From contig JAISTC010000107.1 in NCBI GenBank assembly GCA_031272805.1, forward strand, positions 1 through 36,579: DNA of 36,579 nucleotides, written 5' to 3'. A program made the translations under genes and the position numbers. The notes below the pieces were generated by a model that saw only the letters and a program-made list of their open reading frames with translations, searched no databases and was not told the origin of the DNA. Positions 1 through 7,844 of this stretch are shown here, piece after piece; the stretch's first letter is position 1; each line of letters begins with the position of its first letter. Source of the stretch: Propionibacteriaceae bacterium (GTDB lineage: Bacteria > Actinomycetota > Actinomycetes > Propionibacteriales > Propionibacteriaceae).

Positions 1-584
1 GCGACCTCTTCCGTCATGGCGGCGGTCTTGACGGCGGCCTCGGCGGTGTGACCGACCGTGAAGACGCCGTGGTTGGCCATGAGCACGGCCCGCGAGCGCG
101 ACCGGGCCAGGGTGTCGACGATGCCCCGGCCGATCGAGTCGTCGCCGATCAGCGCGAACGGGCCGACGGGGATCGGCCCGCCGAACTCGTCGCCCATCAT
201 CGTCAACACGCAGGGAACCTCCTCGCGGCGGGCGGCCCAGGCGGTGGCGTAGGTGGAGTGCGTGTGGCAGACGCCGCCGATGTCGGGGCGGTGGCGGTAG
301 ACGTAGGCGTGGGCGAACGTGTCGGAACTGGGCTTGAGGGCGGCGGCCGGGGTGCCGGCGGCGAACTCGGGCACGAGCGTCCCGTCCAGGTCGGTCACGA
401 CCATGTGGCCGGGCGTGAGGGCGTCGTAGGCGACGCCGGACGGCTTGATGACCAGCAGGTCCGCGCCCGGCACGCGGGCCGACACATTCCCCGCCGTCCA
501 GACCACGAGCCCCCAGCGGATCAGCTCCGCGTGCAGCGCGCAGACCTCGGCCTTCAGCCGCTCCACATCATCCGCCACGGTCAT
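1..584 (-). CDS. araD: L-ribulose-5-phosphate 4-epimerase (class II aldolase family), 3' end cut by window
   Basis: Reading the minus strand from the ATG at 584 gives about 194 residues of an open frame that runs off the window, so the C-terminus is missing. The family converts L-ribulose 5-phosphate to D-xylulose 5-phosphate in the cytoplasm, the last step of L-arabinose entry into the pentose phosphate pathway. Visible family motifs are a GNVSAR-like segment near residue 30, the zinc-site stretch CHTHSTYATAW, and NHGVFTVG near the cut end. It lies downstream of the FGGY kinase on the same strand, the usual pairing for arabinose use. The purine-rich run before the start (AAGGGGG, 6 bases upstream) is the tail of a palindromic repeat, so the ribosome site may be repeat-derived. 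A related 4-epimerase such as UlaF or SgbE cannot be excluded. Confidence 0.88.
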   Translation of the reverse strand, partial: MTVADDVERLKAEVCALHAELIRWGLVVWTAGNVSARVPGADLLVIKPSGVAYDALTPGHMVVTDLDGTLVPEFAAGTPAAALKPSSDTFAHAYVYRHRPDIGGVCHTHSTYATAWAARREEVPCVLTMMGDEFGGPIPVGPFALIGDDSIGRGIVDTLARSRSRAVLMANHGVFTVGHTAEAAVKTAAMTEEV

Positions 585-613
585 CGTGACCCCCTTGTCA
601 TCCCAACCCCCTT

Positions 614-693
614 GTCATCCCGGCGAAAGCCGGGATCTTTCCCGTAGCCGGGTCGACATCCCCGGCCCAGATTCCGGCTTTCGCCGGAATGAC
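614..693. repeat. Family-1 palindromic repeat (araB-araD gap)
   Basis: Two inverted arms, GTCATCCCGGCGAAAGCCGG and a diverged copy of its complement ending GCCGGAATGAC, are separated by a short loop. Degenerate tandem tails flank it at about 597-613 and 694-760 (units resembling GACCAAGGGGCCGGCCT). The same core recurs at 22872, 31384 and 32375, and as half elements at 11441 and 11506. The element fills almost the whole gap between the kinase stop and the araD start, so it could form a strong mRNA hairpin inside the operon. Confidence 0.9.
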
Positions 694-764
694 AAGAGGG
701 CCGGCCTGACCAAGGGGCCGGCCTGACCAGGGAGCCGGAATGACCAAGGAACCGGAACGGCCGC

Positions 765-2357
765 TCATATCGCCGCCACCGCCGCCCTTTGCACGGCCAG
801 GGCGCGTTCGTAGCGCTCCAGGAACGCGGCGAAGCCCGCCACGTCCGCCGGGTCCGGCGCCAGGGTCCGCGTGGCCGCGCCCGCGAACACGGCCGTGTCC
901 AGCCAGTCAGCCAGCGGCGTCCCGCCGCCGCTCCGGCGGTAGTCCGCCAACACGGCCATCCCCCACGCCCCGCCCTCGGCCGCCGTGTCGCCGACCGTCA
1001 CGGGCGCGCCCAGCGCGGCGGCCAACAACCGTTGCGCGACACCCTCGGTCTTGAACACGCCACCGTGGGCGAACAACCGGTCGACCGCTACGCCCTCCGC
1101 CTCCAACAGCCGCATCCCGAGCTTCAGCGTGGCGAAGGCGGCGAACAGTTGGGCGCGCATGAAGTTGGCCAAGGTGAAGCGGGCGTCCGGCGGCCGCACG
1201 ACCAGCGGGCGGCCCTCGGCCAACCCCGTGATCGGCTCGCCGGCCAGGTAGTTGAACGCCAGGACGCCCCCGGCGTCCGGCTCGCCGTCGAGCGCCGCGC
1301 GGAAGAGCGCCCCGAACGTGACGGCATCGGCGACGGGGACTCCGGCCCGGGCGGCGAACTCGCCGAACAGCCCGGCCCAGGCGTCGAGTTCGGAGGCGCC
1401 GTTGTTGCAGTGGACCATGGCGACGGGATCGCCCGCGGGCGTCGTGACAATATCGATTTCCTCGTGGAGGGGCAGCTCGCGCTCCAGGACGACCATGGCG
1501 AACAGGCTCGTCCCGGCCGACACGTTGCCCGTCCGGCGCGCCACCGAGTTGGTCGCCACCATCCCCGTGCCCGCGTCACCCTCCGGCGGGCACAAGGGGA
1601 TGGGGGCGGGGGCCTGGCCCAAGGTGCCCGACGGGTCGAGCAGTTTCGCGCCCTCGGCGCTCAAGGCCCCAGCCGCCGCGCCTGCCGGCAGGACGCGCGG
1701 CAGCAGGTCGGCCAACGCCCAGCCATAGCCGCGGGGCGCGACCAAGTCGTCGAACTGGGCGAGCCGCGTGACGTCGTAGGAGCCGGTGGCCGGGTCGATC
1801 GGGAACATGCCGGAGGCGTCGCCGACGCCGAGGACCTTCTCGCCGGTGAGTTGCCAGTGGACGTAGCCGGCCAGGGTCGTGAGGTAGGCGATCCGGCCGA
1901 CGTGGGCCTCGTCGTTGAGAATGGCCTGGTAGAGGTGGGCGATGGACCAGCGCTGGGGGATGTTGCAGCCGAACAGCCGCGTCAACTCGGCGGCGGCCGG
2001 GCCGGTCGTCGTGTTGCGCCACGTCCGGAACGGCGCGAGCAGCTCGCCCGCCGCGTCGAACGCGAGGTAGCCGTGCATCATGGCGGAGACGCCGATGGCG
2101 CCGACGGTCGAGAGGGTCACGCCGTGGCGGGCCTGGACGTCGGCGGCGAGTCGGGCGTAGCAGTCCTGGAGCCCGGACCAGACCGCGTCGAGGGAGTACG
2201 ACCAGTAGCGCTCGGGCAGGAAGACGTTCTCCCAGTCGTGGACGCCGAGGGCCAGGACCGCGTGGTCCGGCCCGGTCAGGACGGCCTTGATGCGCGTGGA
2301 CCCGAACTCGATGCCCAGGGCCGTGTCGCCCGCTGTGATGACGTCGCTGTCGGCCAT
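765..2357 (-). CDS. araB: FGGY-family carbohydrate kinase, probable L-ribulokinase
   Basis: The 530-residue product has the FGGY kinase layout of two actin-like ATPase domains. Near the N-terminus is [13 protein letters not shown] (phosphate-binding loop), mid-protein has a GNVSAGTS segment, and the C-terminal domain carries GGVFKTEG and [11 protein letters not shown] motifs. Such kinases phosphorylate ketoses or polyols with ATP. Placement directly before araD and behind a YtfQRT/YjfF-type importer argues for L-ribulose as substrate, but this is inferred; xylulose is the main alternative. The ATG at 2357 follows AAGGAG about 12 bases upstream. A LacI-type palindrome lies at 2427-2440, about 70 bp upstream of the start, so the kinase probably has its own regulated promoter rather than depending only on read-through from the transporter genes. 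Confidence 0.85.
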   Translation of the reverse strand: MADSDVITAGDTALGIEFGSTRIKAVLTGPDHAVLALGVHDWENVFLPERYWSYSLDAVWSGLQDCYARLAADVQARHGVTLSTVGAIGVSAMMHGYLAFDAAGELLAPFRTWRNTTTGPAAAELTRLFGCNIPQRWSIAHLYQAILNDEAHVGRIAYLTTLAGYVHWQLTGEKVLGVGDASGMFPIDPATGSYDVTRLAQFDDLVAPRGYGWALADLLPRVLPAGAAAGALSAEGAKLLDPSGTLGQAPAPIPLCPPEGDAGTGMVATNSVARRTGNVSAGTSLFAMVVLERELPLHEEIDIVTTPAGDPVAMVHCNNGASELDAWAGLFGEFAARAGVPVADAVTFGALFRAALDGEPDAGGVLAFNYLAGEPITGLAEGRPLVVRPPDARFTLANFMRAQLFAAFATLKLGMRLLEAEGVAVDRLFAHGGVFKTEGVAQRLLAAALGAPVTVGDTAAEGGAWGMAVLADYRRSGGGTPLADWLDTAVFAGAATRTLAPDPADVAGFAAFLERYERALAVQRAAVAAI

Positions 2358-2426
2358 GACCGGTCCGATCTCCTTCGATCACACCGGGCTTGGGAGCGCC
2401 CGGCGGAGGTGGTAGTGCCACTAGAA

Positions 2427-2440
2427 TGTTAACGCTCACA
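2427..2440. promoter_or_regulatory. LacI-family operator upstream of the kinase
   Basis: The sequence TGTTAACGCTCACA is a near-perfect palindrome centred on CG, the pattern bound by LacI/GalR regulators. An identical 14-mer (with the same preceding A) occurs at 7632-7645 upstream of the sugar-binding protein gene. Two identical palindromes before two sugar genes, with a LacI gene between the second copy and the pseudogene region, support a local regulon. The binding protein itself is inferred. Confidence 0.8.
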
Positions 2441-2501
2441 CGCCGCCACTGGCAAGACCTTGGACGCCCCGATCCCGCGCGCCCCACCGTGCGTGACGGC
2501 C

Positions 2502-2614
2502 AAGGCCGAGGTGTCGGCCAAGGCCGAGGTGTCAGGCTCCCCCGCCTTGGCGAGGCACACGTCATCCGACACCTCGGCCTGACAGTGTGACAAAAGGAAC
2601 CGTCCCCAATGTCA
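2502..2614. repeat. Family-4 palindromic repeat plus a TGACA...TGTCA palindrome
   Basis: The arms GCCGAGGTGTC and GACACCTCGGC enclose a segment also found at 7724-7842. Directly adjoining, 2588-2614 reads TGACA, an AAAGGAACCGTCCCCAA core, then TGTCA, a short palindromic-ended unit of a different kind. The repeat sits immediately after the yjfF-like stop codon and could act as a terminator or mRNA-stabilising hairpin. Confidence 0.8.
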
Positions 2615-2617
2615 CGG

Positions 2618-3700
2618 TTAGCGGCGCTTGTTGCGCACGTAGGCGAAGACGGACTGCAGGATGATGAAGAAGCTCATGATCGCGGCCAGGACGATGCTCG
2701 ACCAGCCGTTGGCCAGGGTGCCGTTGAAGTTGATGAACTTCGTGATCGTGGTCTGGACCAGGACGCCGAAGAACGAGCCGATGACGTTGCCGACGCCGCC
2801 GGTCAGGAGCGCCCCGCCGATGACCGACGACGCGATCGCCTGCATCTCGAAGCCCTGGGCCTTTTCGACCGCCCCGCCGGTCGAGAACAGGCAGAACAGG
2901 AAGCCGCCGAACGCGGTCAGCAGCCCGTTGAATGTGTAGACCGTCAGCTTGGTCCGCCGCGTGTTCAAGCCCATCAGCAACGCGGATTGCTCGCCACCGC
3001 CGACCGCGTACACGTTCCGCCCGAACTTCGTCCACGTCATGATCGTGAACACGACCAGCAGCGCGAAGACCGCCAGGACGACCGACAGGTAGATGAACGG
3101 GCGCTGGTAGACGCCCGCCGCGTTCGTGTAGCCGCCGAAGGGGAAGTAGATCCGCTTCGTCGCCAGCCCCATGAAGTCGCGGTTCGTGATGTCGATCGTC
3201 TGCGGCGAGATCATCGCCGTCATGCCGCGCGCGAAGAACATCCCCGCCAGCGTGACGATGAACGGCTGGATCCGGAAGTACGCCACGAGGACGCCCTGGA
3301 CCAGCCCGAACACGATGCCCGTGACGAGTACGACCACGATCATCGTGGCCGCCGACACGCCCTTGTGTTCCATGAAGTACGCCAGCATCATGCAGTACAT
3401 GGCGACCTGCGAGCCGACGGAGATGTCGATGCCGCCGGATACGAGGACCATCGTCATGCCTGCCGCGATCACGATCAGCCCCGGGTTGGAGTTGAGCATG
3501 TCGAAGAACGAGTTGAGCGAGCCGAAGTTCTTGTCGCGGTAGATGAAGATGCCGACGATGTACATCGCCGCGAACAGGACGATCGTGATGAGGACCAGGA
3601 AGTTGTTGCCGTAGAAACGGGCCCTCAGCCCGCGCCAGATCCCCCCGAGGAGGCCGGGGCGGCTGGGGCGGCCCGGGCGTCCGACGTCGACCGCGCTCAT
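2618..3700 (-). CDS. yjfF: Sugar ABC transporter permease, YjfF type
   Basis: The 360-residue membrane protein belongs to the BPD_transp_2 (RbsC/XylH-like) permease family. It has a hydrophilic N-terminus of about 35 residues, then many hydrophobic helices. The family signature is visible in VSGGIDISVGSQVAMYCM near residue 110 and in the conserved SSVIGGALLTGGVGNVIGSF loop near residue 290. It pairs with the upstream permease to form the membrane channel of a pentose or furanose importer. Its ATG overlaps the stop of the upstream permease (ATGA), showing translational coupling. By analogy to YtfQRT-YjfF of E. coli the substrate could be a furanose sugar; arabinose or arabino-oligosaccharide is suggested by the adjacent araBD. 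Substrate is inference. Confidence 0.88.
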   Translation of the reverse strand: MSAVDVGRPGRPSRPGLLGGIWRGLRARFYGNNFLVLITIVLFAAMYIVGIFIYRDKNFGSLNSFFDMLNSNPGLIVIAAGMTMVLVSGGIDISVGSQVAMYCMMLAYFMEHKGVSAATMIVVVLVTGIVFGLVQGVLVAYFRIQPFIVTLAGMFFARGMTAMISPQTIDITNRDFMGLATKRIYFPFGGYTNAAGVYQRPFIYLSVVLAVFALLVVFTIMTWTKFGRNVYAVGGGEQSALLMGLNTRRTKLTVYTFNGLLTAFGGFLFCLFSTGGAVEKAQGFEMQAIASSVIGGALLTGGVGNVIGSFFGVLVQTTITKFINFNGTLANGWSSIVLAAIMSFFIILQSVFAYVRNKRR

Positions 3701-4875
3701 GCCGCATCACCCGCCGTCACGCTCGGCGCCGTCCTGCGCCAGCGCGCCTTGAACCGCTCCCACATGGGCCGAGTCTCCGGCGACTGCAGGACCACGATGA
3801 TGACGACCACGATGGCCTTGTAGAACGGCAGTTGGTCGGCCGACACGTTGATCGAGTAGAGCACGGTCGTCAGCGCCTGGATGGTGATGGCGCCGATGAC
3901 CGAGCCGGAGAGCGAGAACTTGCCGCCGGCCAGCGAGTTGCCGCCCAAGGCAACGGCCAGGATGGCGTCGAGTTCGATGAGCTTGCCGCAGTTGTTGGCG
4001 TCGATGCCGCCGATCCGGCTCGTGGCGATGATGCCGGCGATGGCCGCGCACACCCCGCAGAAGACATAGGCCAGCAGGATCAGCCGGGCGGATTTCAGGC
4101 CCAGGATGCGGCTGGCCTTGTTGTTGATGCCGACGGCCTGGATGTTCATGCCGAGGGGCGTGTAGCGCAGGACGAGCGCCGTCACGAGGACCATGCCGCC
4201 CGCGATGAAGATCGCCGTCGGCACGGGCACGATGTTCTTGCCCGACGAGTCCTGGATGAAGTTGCCGAGCCACTTGTAGCTGGCCACGTCCACCTTGTCG
4301 ATCTGGCCGTCCGCGAAGACCTTGGCCAGCCCGCGGCCGCCCGTGAACAGGATGAGCGTGGCGACCATTGGCTGGATGCGCAGCCGCGAGACGAGGAAGC
4401 CGTTCCACACCCCGCAGAGCGCCCCCACCAGGACCGCCACGAGGAGCCCGACCACGTACGGCACGACGTACGCCTTGACGTGGTAGTCGTTCTGGGGCAG
4501 CGTGCCGAAGCCCAGCAGCCAGATCGAGACCGAGCCGGAGAACGCCATGACGGCGCCCACCGAGATGTCCGTCCCGGCCGAGCAGGAGACCGTCATCGTC
4601 ATGCCCAGCGCCAGGATGACGAGCTCGGACGAGCGGTTGAGGATCGTGATGAGCGGCCCGTTGAGCGTCCCGTTGGTCAGCGCGATCTGGAAGAACGGGC
4701 CGGGCGAGCCGGTGGTCGCCGTCGTCACGATGACGTTGAGCAGCAGCACGAGGAGCAGGCAGACCAGGGGGAAGGTCAGGCGCGAGTGGAGGATGCGGCG
4801 GAACACGCGGCGGGCCGCGCCGCCGGGGCCGGGGCCGGCCGCCGGGCCGGCGTCCCGCGTGACGACGTCACTCAT
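3697..4875 (-). CDS. ytfT: Sugar ABC transporter permease, YtfT type
   Basis: This 392-residue RbsC-like permease has a charged N-terminal segment and about ten hydrophobic helices. It contains the family motif SAGTDISVGAVMAFSG near residue 110 and a LGGNSLAGGKFSLSGSVIGA loop near residue 315. The ATG at 4875 was chosen because it overlaps the ATPase stop by 8 bases in a tightly coupled arrangement; a GTG at 4884 would add three residues (a 395-residue product). It ends in an ATGA overlap with the next permease. Together with its neighbours it completes a binding protein-ATPase-permease-permease importer, the same gene order as ytfQRT-yjfF. Confidence 0.88.
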   Translation of the reverse strand: MSDVVTRDAGPAAGPGPGGAARRVFRRILHSRLTFPLVCLLLVLLLNVIVTTATTGSPGPFFQIALTNGTLNGPLITILNRSSELVILALGMTMTVSCSAGTDISVGAVMAFSGSVSIWLLGFGTLPQNDYHVKAYVVPYVVGLLVAVLVGALCGVWNGFLVSRLRIQPMVATLILFTGGRGLAKVFADGQIDKVDVASYKWLGNFIQDSSGKNIVPVPTAIFIAGGMVLVTALVLRYTPLGMNIQAVGINNKASRILGLKSARLILLAYVFCGVCAAIAGIIATSRIGGIDANNCGKLIELDAILAVALGGNSLAGGKFSLSGSVIGAITIQALTTVLYSINVSADQLPFYKAIVVVIIVVLQSPETRPMWERFKARWRRTAPSVTAGDAA

Positions 4876-6382
4876 CGGCCTCACCGCCTGCGATCTTGGC
4901 CATGATGGCGGAACTGGAGAGCTCGTCCCCGGCCAGCTCGCCGACCTTGTGGAGGTCGCGCATGACGCCGATCCGGCCGCAGGTCCGCAGCATCTCGTCG
5001 ATCTCCGAGGAGATGAACAGGATCGCCATGCCGTCGTCGGCCAGGCGGACGCAGAGCTTCTGGATCTCGGCCTTGGTCCCGACGTCGATGCCGCGGGTCG
5101 GCTCGTCGAGGATGAGGAAGTCCGGGTGGGTGGCGAGCCAGCGGGCCACGATGACCTTCTGCTGGTTGCCGCCGGACAGTTGCTTGATCGGGGTTTCCAT
5201 CGACGCCGTCTTGATCTGGAGGAGCCGGATGTACTCGTCGGCGATCTTCTCCTGCTCCGAGCGTGACATCAACCGCATCCCCCGCTTGGACTGTTCCGCC
5301 AGGATGATGTTCTCGCGCACCGAGAGGTCCTGGAGGCAGCCCTCGTCCTTGCGCGATTCCGGGCAGAACGCCATGCCGGCGCGCATTGAGTCGATCGGGT
5401 GGTGCTTGGGCCTCGCGCCCTTGACGTCGAGGGTGCCCTGGTCGGCGGTGTCGGCGCCGTAGATGGCGCGGGCCACCTCGGTCCGGCCGGAGCCGAGGAG
5501 CCCGGCCAGGCCGACGACCTCGCCCTCGTAAATGTCGAGGTCGAACGGCTTGACGCCGCCGCGCACGCCGAGGCCGCGGGCCGCGATCACCGGGGTGCCG
5601 GACTCCCCCGTGACGGGCGCCGCCTTGTGCTGGATGGCGGCCAGGTCGTCGAAGGCCCGGCCGAGCATGGCGGCCACGAGGTCCGTCCGGGAGAGCGTCT
5701 CGACCGCGTACTCGCCGACCAGGCGGCCGTTGCGGAGGACCGTGATCTTGTCGCAGACCTCGTAGACCTGCTCCAGGAAGTGGGTGATGAAGATGATGCC
5801 GAGGCCGTCGGCCTTGAGGCGGCGCATCAGGTCGAAGAGCTTGGCCACCTCCTGGTCGTTGAGCGAGCTGGTCGGCTCGTCCAGGATCAGGACGGTGGCG
5901 GAGATGTCGATGGCGCGGGCGATGGCGACCATCTGCTGGACCGCGATGGAGTAGCCCTCGAGGGGCTTGCCGACGTCGATGTCGACGCCGATGCCCTCCA
6001 TGACCTGGCGCGCCCGCCGGTTCATCTCGCGCCAGTTGACGAAACCGGCCCGGCGCGGCTGGCGGCCGACGAAGAGGTTCTCGGCCACCGTCAGGTTGCC
6101 GCAGAGGTTGACCTCCTGGTAGACGGTCGAGATGCCGCGGCCCTGGGCCTCCTGGGGGGAGTGGTTGATGACCGGCTTGGCCGCGCCGCCCAGGTAGATG
6201 GCGCCCGTCTCGAACGCTTCTGCGCCGGTCAGGACCTTGACCAGGGTGGACTTGCCGGCCCCGTTCTCGCCCATGAGGGCGTGGATCTCGCCCGGCCACA
6301 GAGTGAAGTCGACGTCGTCCAGGGCCAGGACACCGGGGAAGTTCTTCGTGATGCCCCGCATCCGGATGAGTGGGTCCGCCAT
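4868..6382 (-). CDS. ytfR: Sugar ABC transporter ATP-binding protein (two cassettes), YtfR type
   Basis: The 504-residue protein carries two fused ABC cassettes, as in RbsA/AraG/YtfR. The first has a full Walker A (GENGAGKST, near residue 40) and Walker B LILDEPTSSLND. The second has the degenerate Walker A GLLGSGRTE typical of this family, the signature LSGGNQQK and Walker B LILDEPTRGID. It hydrolyses ATP at the cytoplasmic face to drive sugar import through the two permeases downstream. The ATG at 6382 is preceded by AAGGAGG at ideal spacing. Its stop overlaps the next gene. Confidence 0.93.
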   Translation of the reverse strand: MADPLIRMRGITKNFPGVLALDDVDFTLWPGEIHALMGENGAGKSTLVKVLTGAEAFETGAIYLGGAAKPVINHSPQEAQGRGISTVYQEVNLCGNLTVAENLFVGRQPRRAGFVNWREMNRRARQVMEGIGVDIDVGKPLEGYSIAVQQMVAIARAIDISATVLILDEPTSSLNDQEVAKLFDLMRRLKADGLGIIFITHFLEQVYEVCDKITVLRNGRLVGEYAVETLSRTDLVAAMLGRAFDDLAAIQHKAAPVTGESGTPVIAARGLGVRGGVKPFDLDIYEGEVVGLAGLLGSGRTEVARAIYGADTADQGTLDVKGARPKHHPIDSMRAGMAFCPESRKDEGCLQDLSVRENIILAEQSKRGMRLMSRSEQEKIADEYIRLLQIKTASMETPIKQLSGGNQQKVIVARWLATHPDFLILDEPTRGIDVGTKAEIQKLCVRLADDGMAILFISSEIDEMLRTCGRIGVMRDLHKVGELAGDELSSSAIMAKIAGGEADE

Positions 6383-6475
6383 GTCGCCTCCTTGCGATCC
6401 AGGGGGCGCGCTGGGGTGGCCCCGACGCGCCCCCTGGGCTCAGCTAATCAAACTGGGGTTGACGGGCACAAGGGG

Positions 6476-7504
6476 TTATGACCCGAAGGCCGTCTTGACC
6501 TTCTCGGCCGCGGTGGTCGAGTCGATGACGCCCTCGACGGAGTACGTCACCTTGGCGATCTGCTCGCCGTTCTTGGCCTTCGTGATGAGGTCGCCAACCT
6601 GCGGGCCGAGGAGCGGGTCGCACTCGGCGATGACGTCGATGATGCCGTCGACGACCATCTGGACGGCCGACTTGTTGCCGTCGAAGGAGATGATGATCTT
6701 CGACTCGACATCGATGCCGGCGGCCTTCATGGCGTCGATGGCGCCGTAGGTCATGTCGTCGTTCTCGGAGTAGATGACGTTGAAGTCCTTGCCCTGCTGG
6801 AGGAAGGACTCCATGACCTCCTGGCCCTTGGCCTGCGTGAACTCGCCGGTCTGCTCGTAGACGATGTTCCAGCCCTTGCCGGGCGCGGCGTCGGACAGGG
6901 CTTGGCTGCGGCCCTTCTGGGCGGTCGAGCCGATCGTGCCCTGGAGATGCACGATGTTGATCGGGTCGGTGATGTTGTTGTCCTGGATGTACTTCTCCAG
7001 CCAGTCAACGGCCCGGTTGCCCTCGGCCAGCATGTCGCCGCCGAAGTACGTCAGGTACAGGTCGTCGGAGACGGACAGCTGGCGGTCGGAGACGATGAGC
7101 GGGATGCCCGCGTCCTTGGCCTCCTGGAGGACCGGCTCCCAGCCGGAGTCGGTCACCGGGGCCAGGTCGATGACCTCGACGCCCTGGGCGATCAGGTCGC
7201 GGACGTCCTGCTTCTGCTTGTCCGCGTCCTGGTTGGCGTCGGCGAAAACGAGCTTGAAGCCGTTGGCCTCGACGAAGTAGTCCTTGTAGCTCTGGGTATT
7301 GGCCGTGCGCCAGCCGGATTCGGCGCCGACCTGGGCGAAGCCCAGCGTGATGTAGCCGTCGCCGTTCGTGTCTTGCGGGATGAGGTTGTAGCCGGAACTG
7401 TCGGAGCCGCTGTCGCCCGAGCTGCCCGAGTCGTTCCCGCACGCGGAGAAGCTCAGGACGAGGGCGGCGCTGATGACGATGGCTGAGGCGGTCTTTGCCT
7501 TCAT
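6476..7504 (-). CDS. ytfQ: Sugar-binding lipoprotein of the ABC importer, YtfQ type
   Basis: The 342-residue precursor begins with a lipoprotein signal peptide: positively charged MKAK, a hydrophobic stretch, and a lipobox ending SAC with the cysteine near residue 22. A Gly/Ser-rich linker follows, then a Peripla_BP_4 type fold with ITLGFAQVGAESGWRTAN at the first strand, as in YtfQ. It captures the sugar outside the membrane and delivers it to the permeases. AAGGAG precedes the ATG by about 7 bases. About 93 bases separate it from the ATPase gene. A LacI-type palindrome lies at 7632-7645, about 128 bp upstream, where the operon promoter should be. Confidence 0.9.
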   Translation of the reverse strand: MKAKTASAIVISAALVLSFSACGNDSGSSGDSGSDSSGYNLIPQDTNGDGYITLGFAQVGAESGWRTANTQSYKDYFVEANGFKLVFADANQDADKQKQDVRDLIAQGVEVIDLAPVTDSGWEPVLQEAKDAGIPLIVSDRQLSVSDDLYLTYFGGDMLAEGNRAVDWLEKYIQDNNITDPINIVHLQGTIGSTAQKGRSQALSDAAPGKGWNIVYEQTGEFTQAKGQEVMESFLQQGKDFNVIYSENDDMTYGAIDAMKAAGIDVESKIIISFDGNKSAVQMVVDGIIDVIAECDPLLGPQVGDLITKAKNGEQIAKVTYSVEGVIDSTTAAEKVKTAFGS

Positions 7505-7631
7505 GAGGGATGTCTCCTTACGAGAGATCGGTTAGGTGGCCCGTGAGCGCGCCTGCTGTGCCGCCCCCACGGCCCGGAGGACCCTGCCGGACCGTCGCCG
7601 AATCGACTTCCGCCCGGCCGAGACGCTCCAA

Positions 7632-7645
7632 TGTTAACGCTCACA
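7632..7645. promoter_or_regulatory. LacI-family operator upstream of the binding-protein gene
   Basis: TGTTAACGCTCACA is identical to the site at 2427-2440 and symmetric about its central CG. It lies upstream of the importer operon, as expected for repression by the LacI-family protein encoded at 7845-8876. Confidence 0.82.
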
Positions 7646-7723
7646 TAGTGACGCTGTCCACAGCCCGCAACCCGAGTGAGGTCACGAATCGGTAACGATT
7701 GCCGCGCGCCGCGGCACCTCCAG

Positions 7724-7842
7724 GCCGAGGTGTCAGGCTCCCCCGCCTTGGCGAGGCACACGTCATCCTGCGCGGAGGCGCGCCAGCGCCGGAGTCGCAG
7801 GACCGGGCCAGGGAACCTGATACCTCGGCCTGACAGTGTCAC
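7724..7842. repeat. Composite repeat: family-4 element carrying a family-2 half element
   Basis: The left part (GCCGAGGTGTCAGGCTCCCC onward to GTCATCC) matches the copy starting at 2523 base for base by eye, and the right arm ACCTCGGCCTGACAGTGT also matches. Between them is an extra stretch from 7762 to about 7820 beginning GTCATCCTGCGCGGAGGCG, which is the arm of the family-2 repeat seen complete at 31524-31642. This looks like one repeat nested in another. Confidence 0.78.
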
Positions 7843-7844
7843 GG

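Larger units (their letters stand above)
7505..7844. other. 340-bp intergenic region between importer operon and lacI
   Basis: There is no gene here. It holds the 5' leader of the importer operon, the LacI-type palindrome at 7632-7645 and a composite repeat at 7724-7842 that ends two bases before the lacI stop codon. I saw no convincing -10/-35 pair. Confidence 0.7.
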
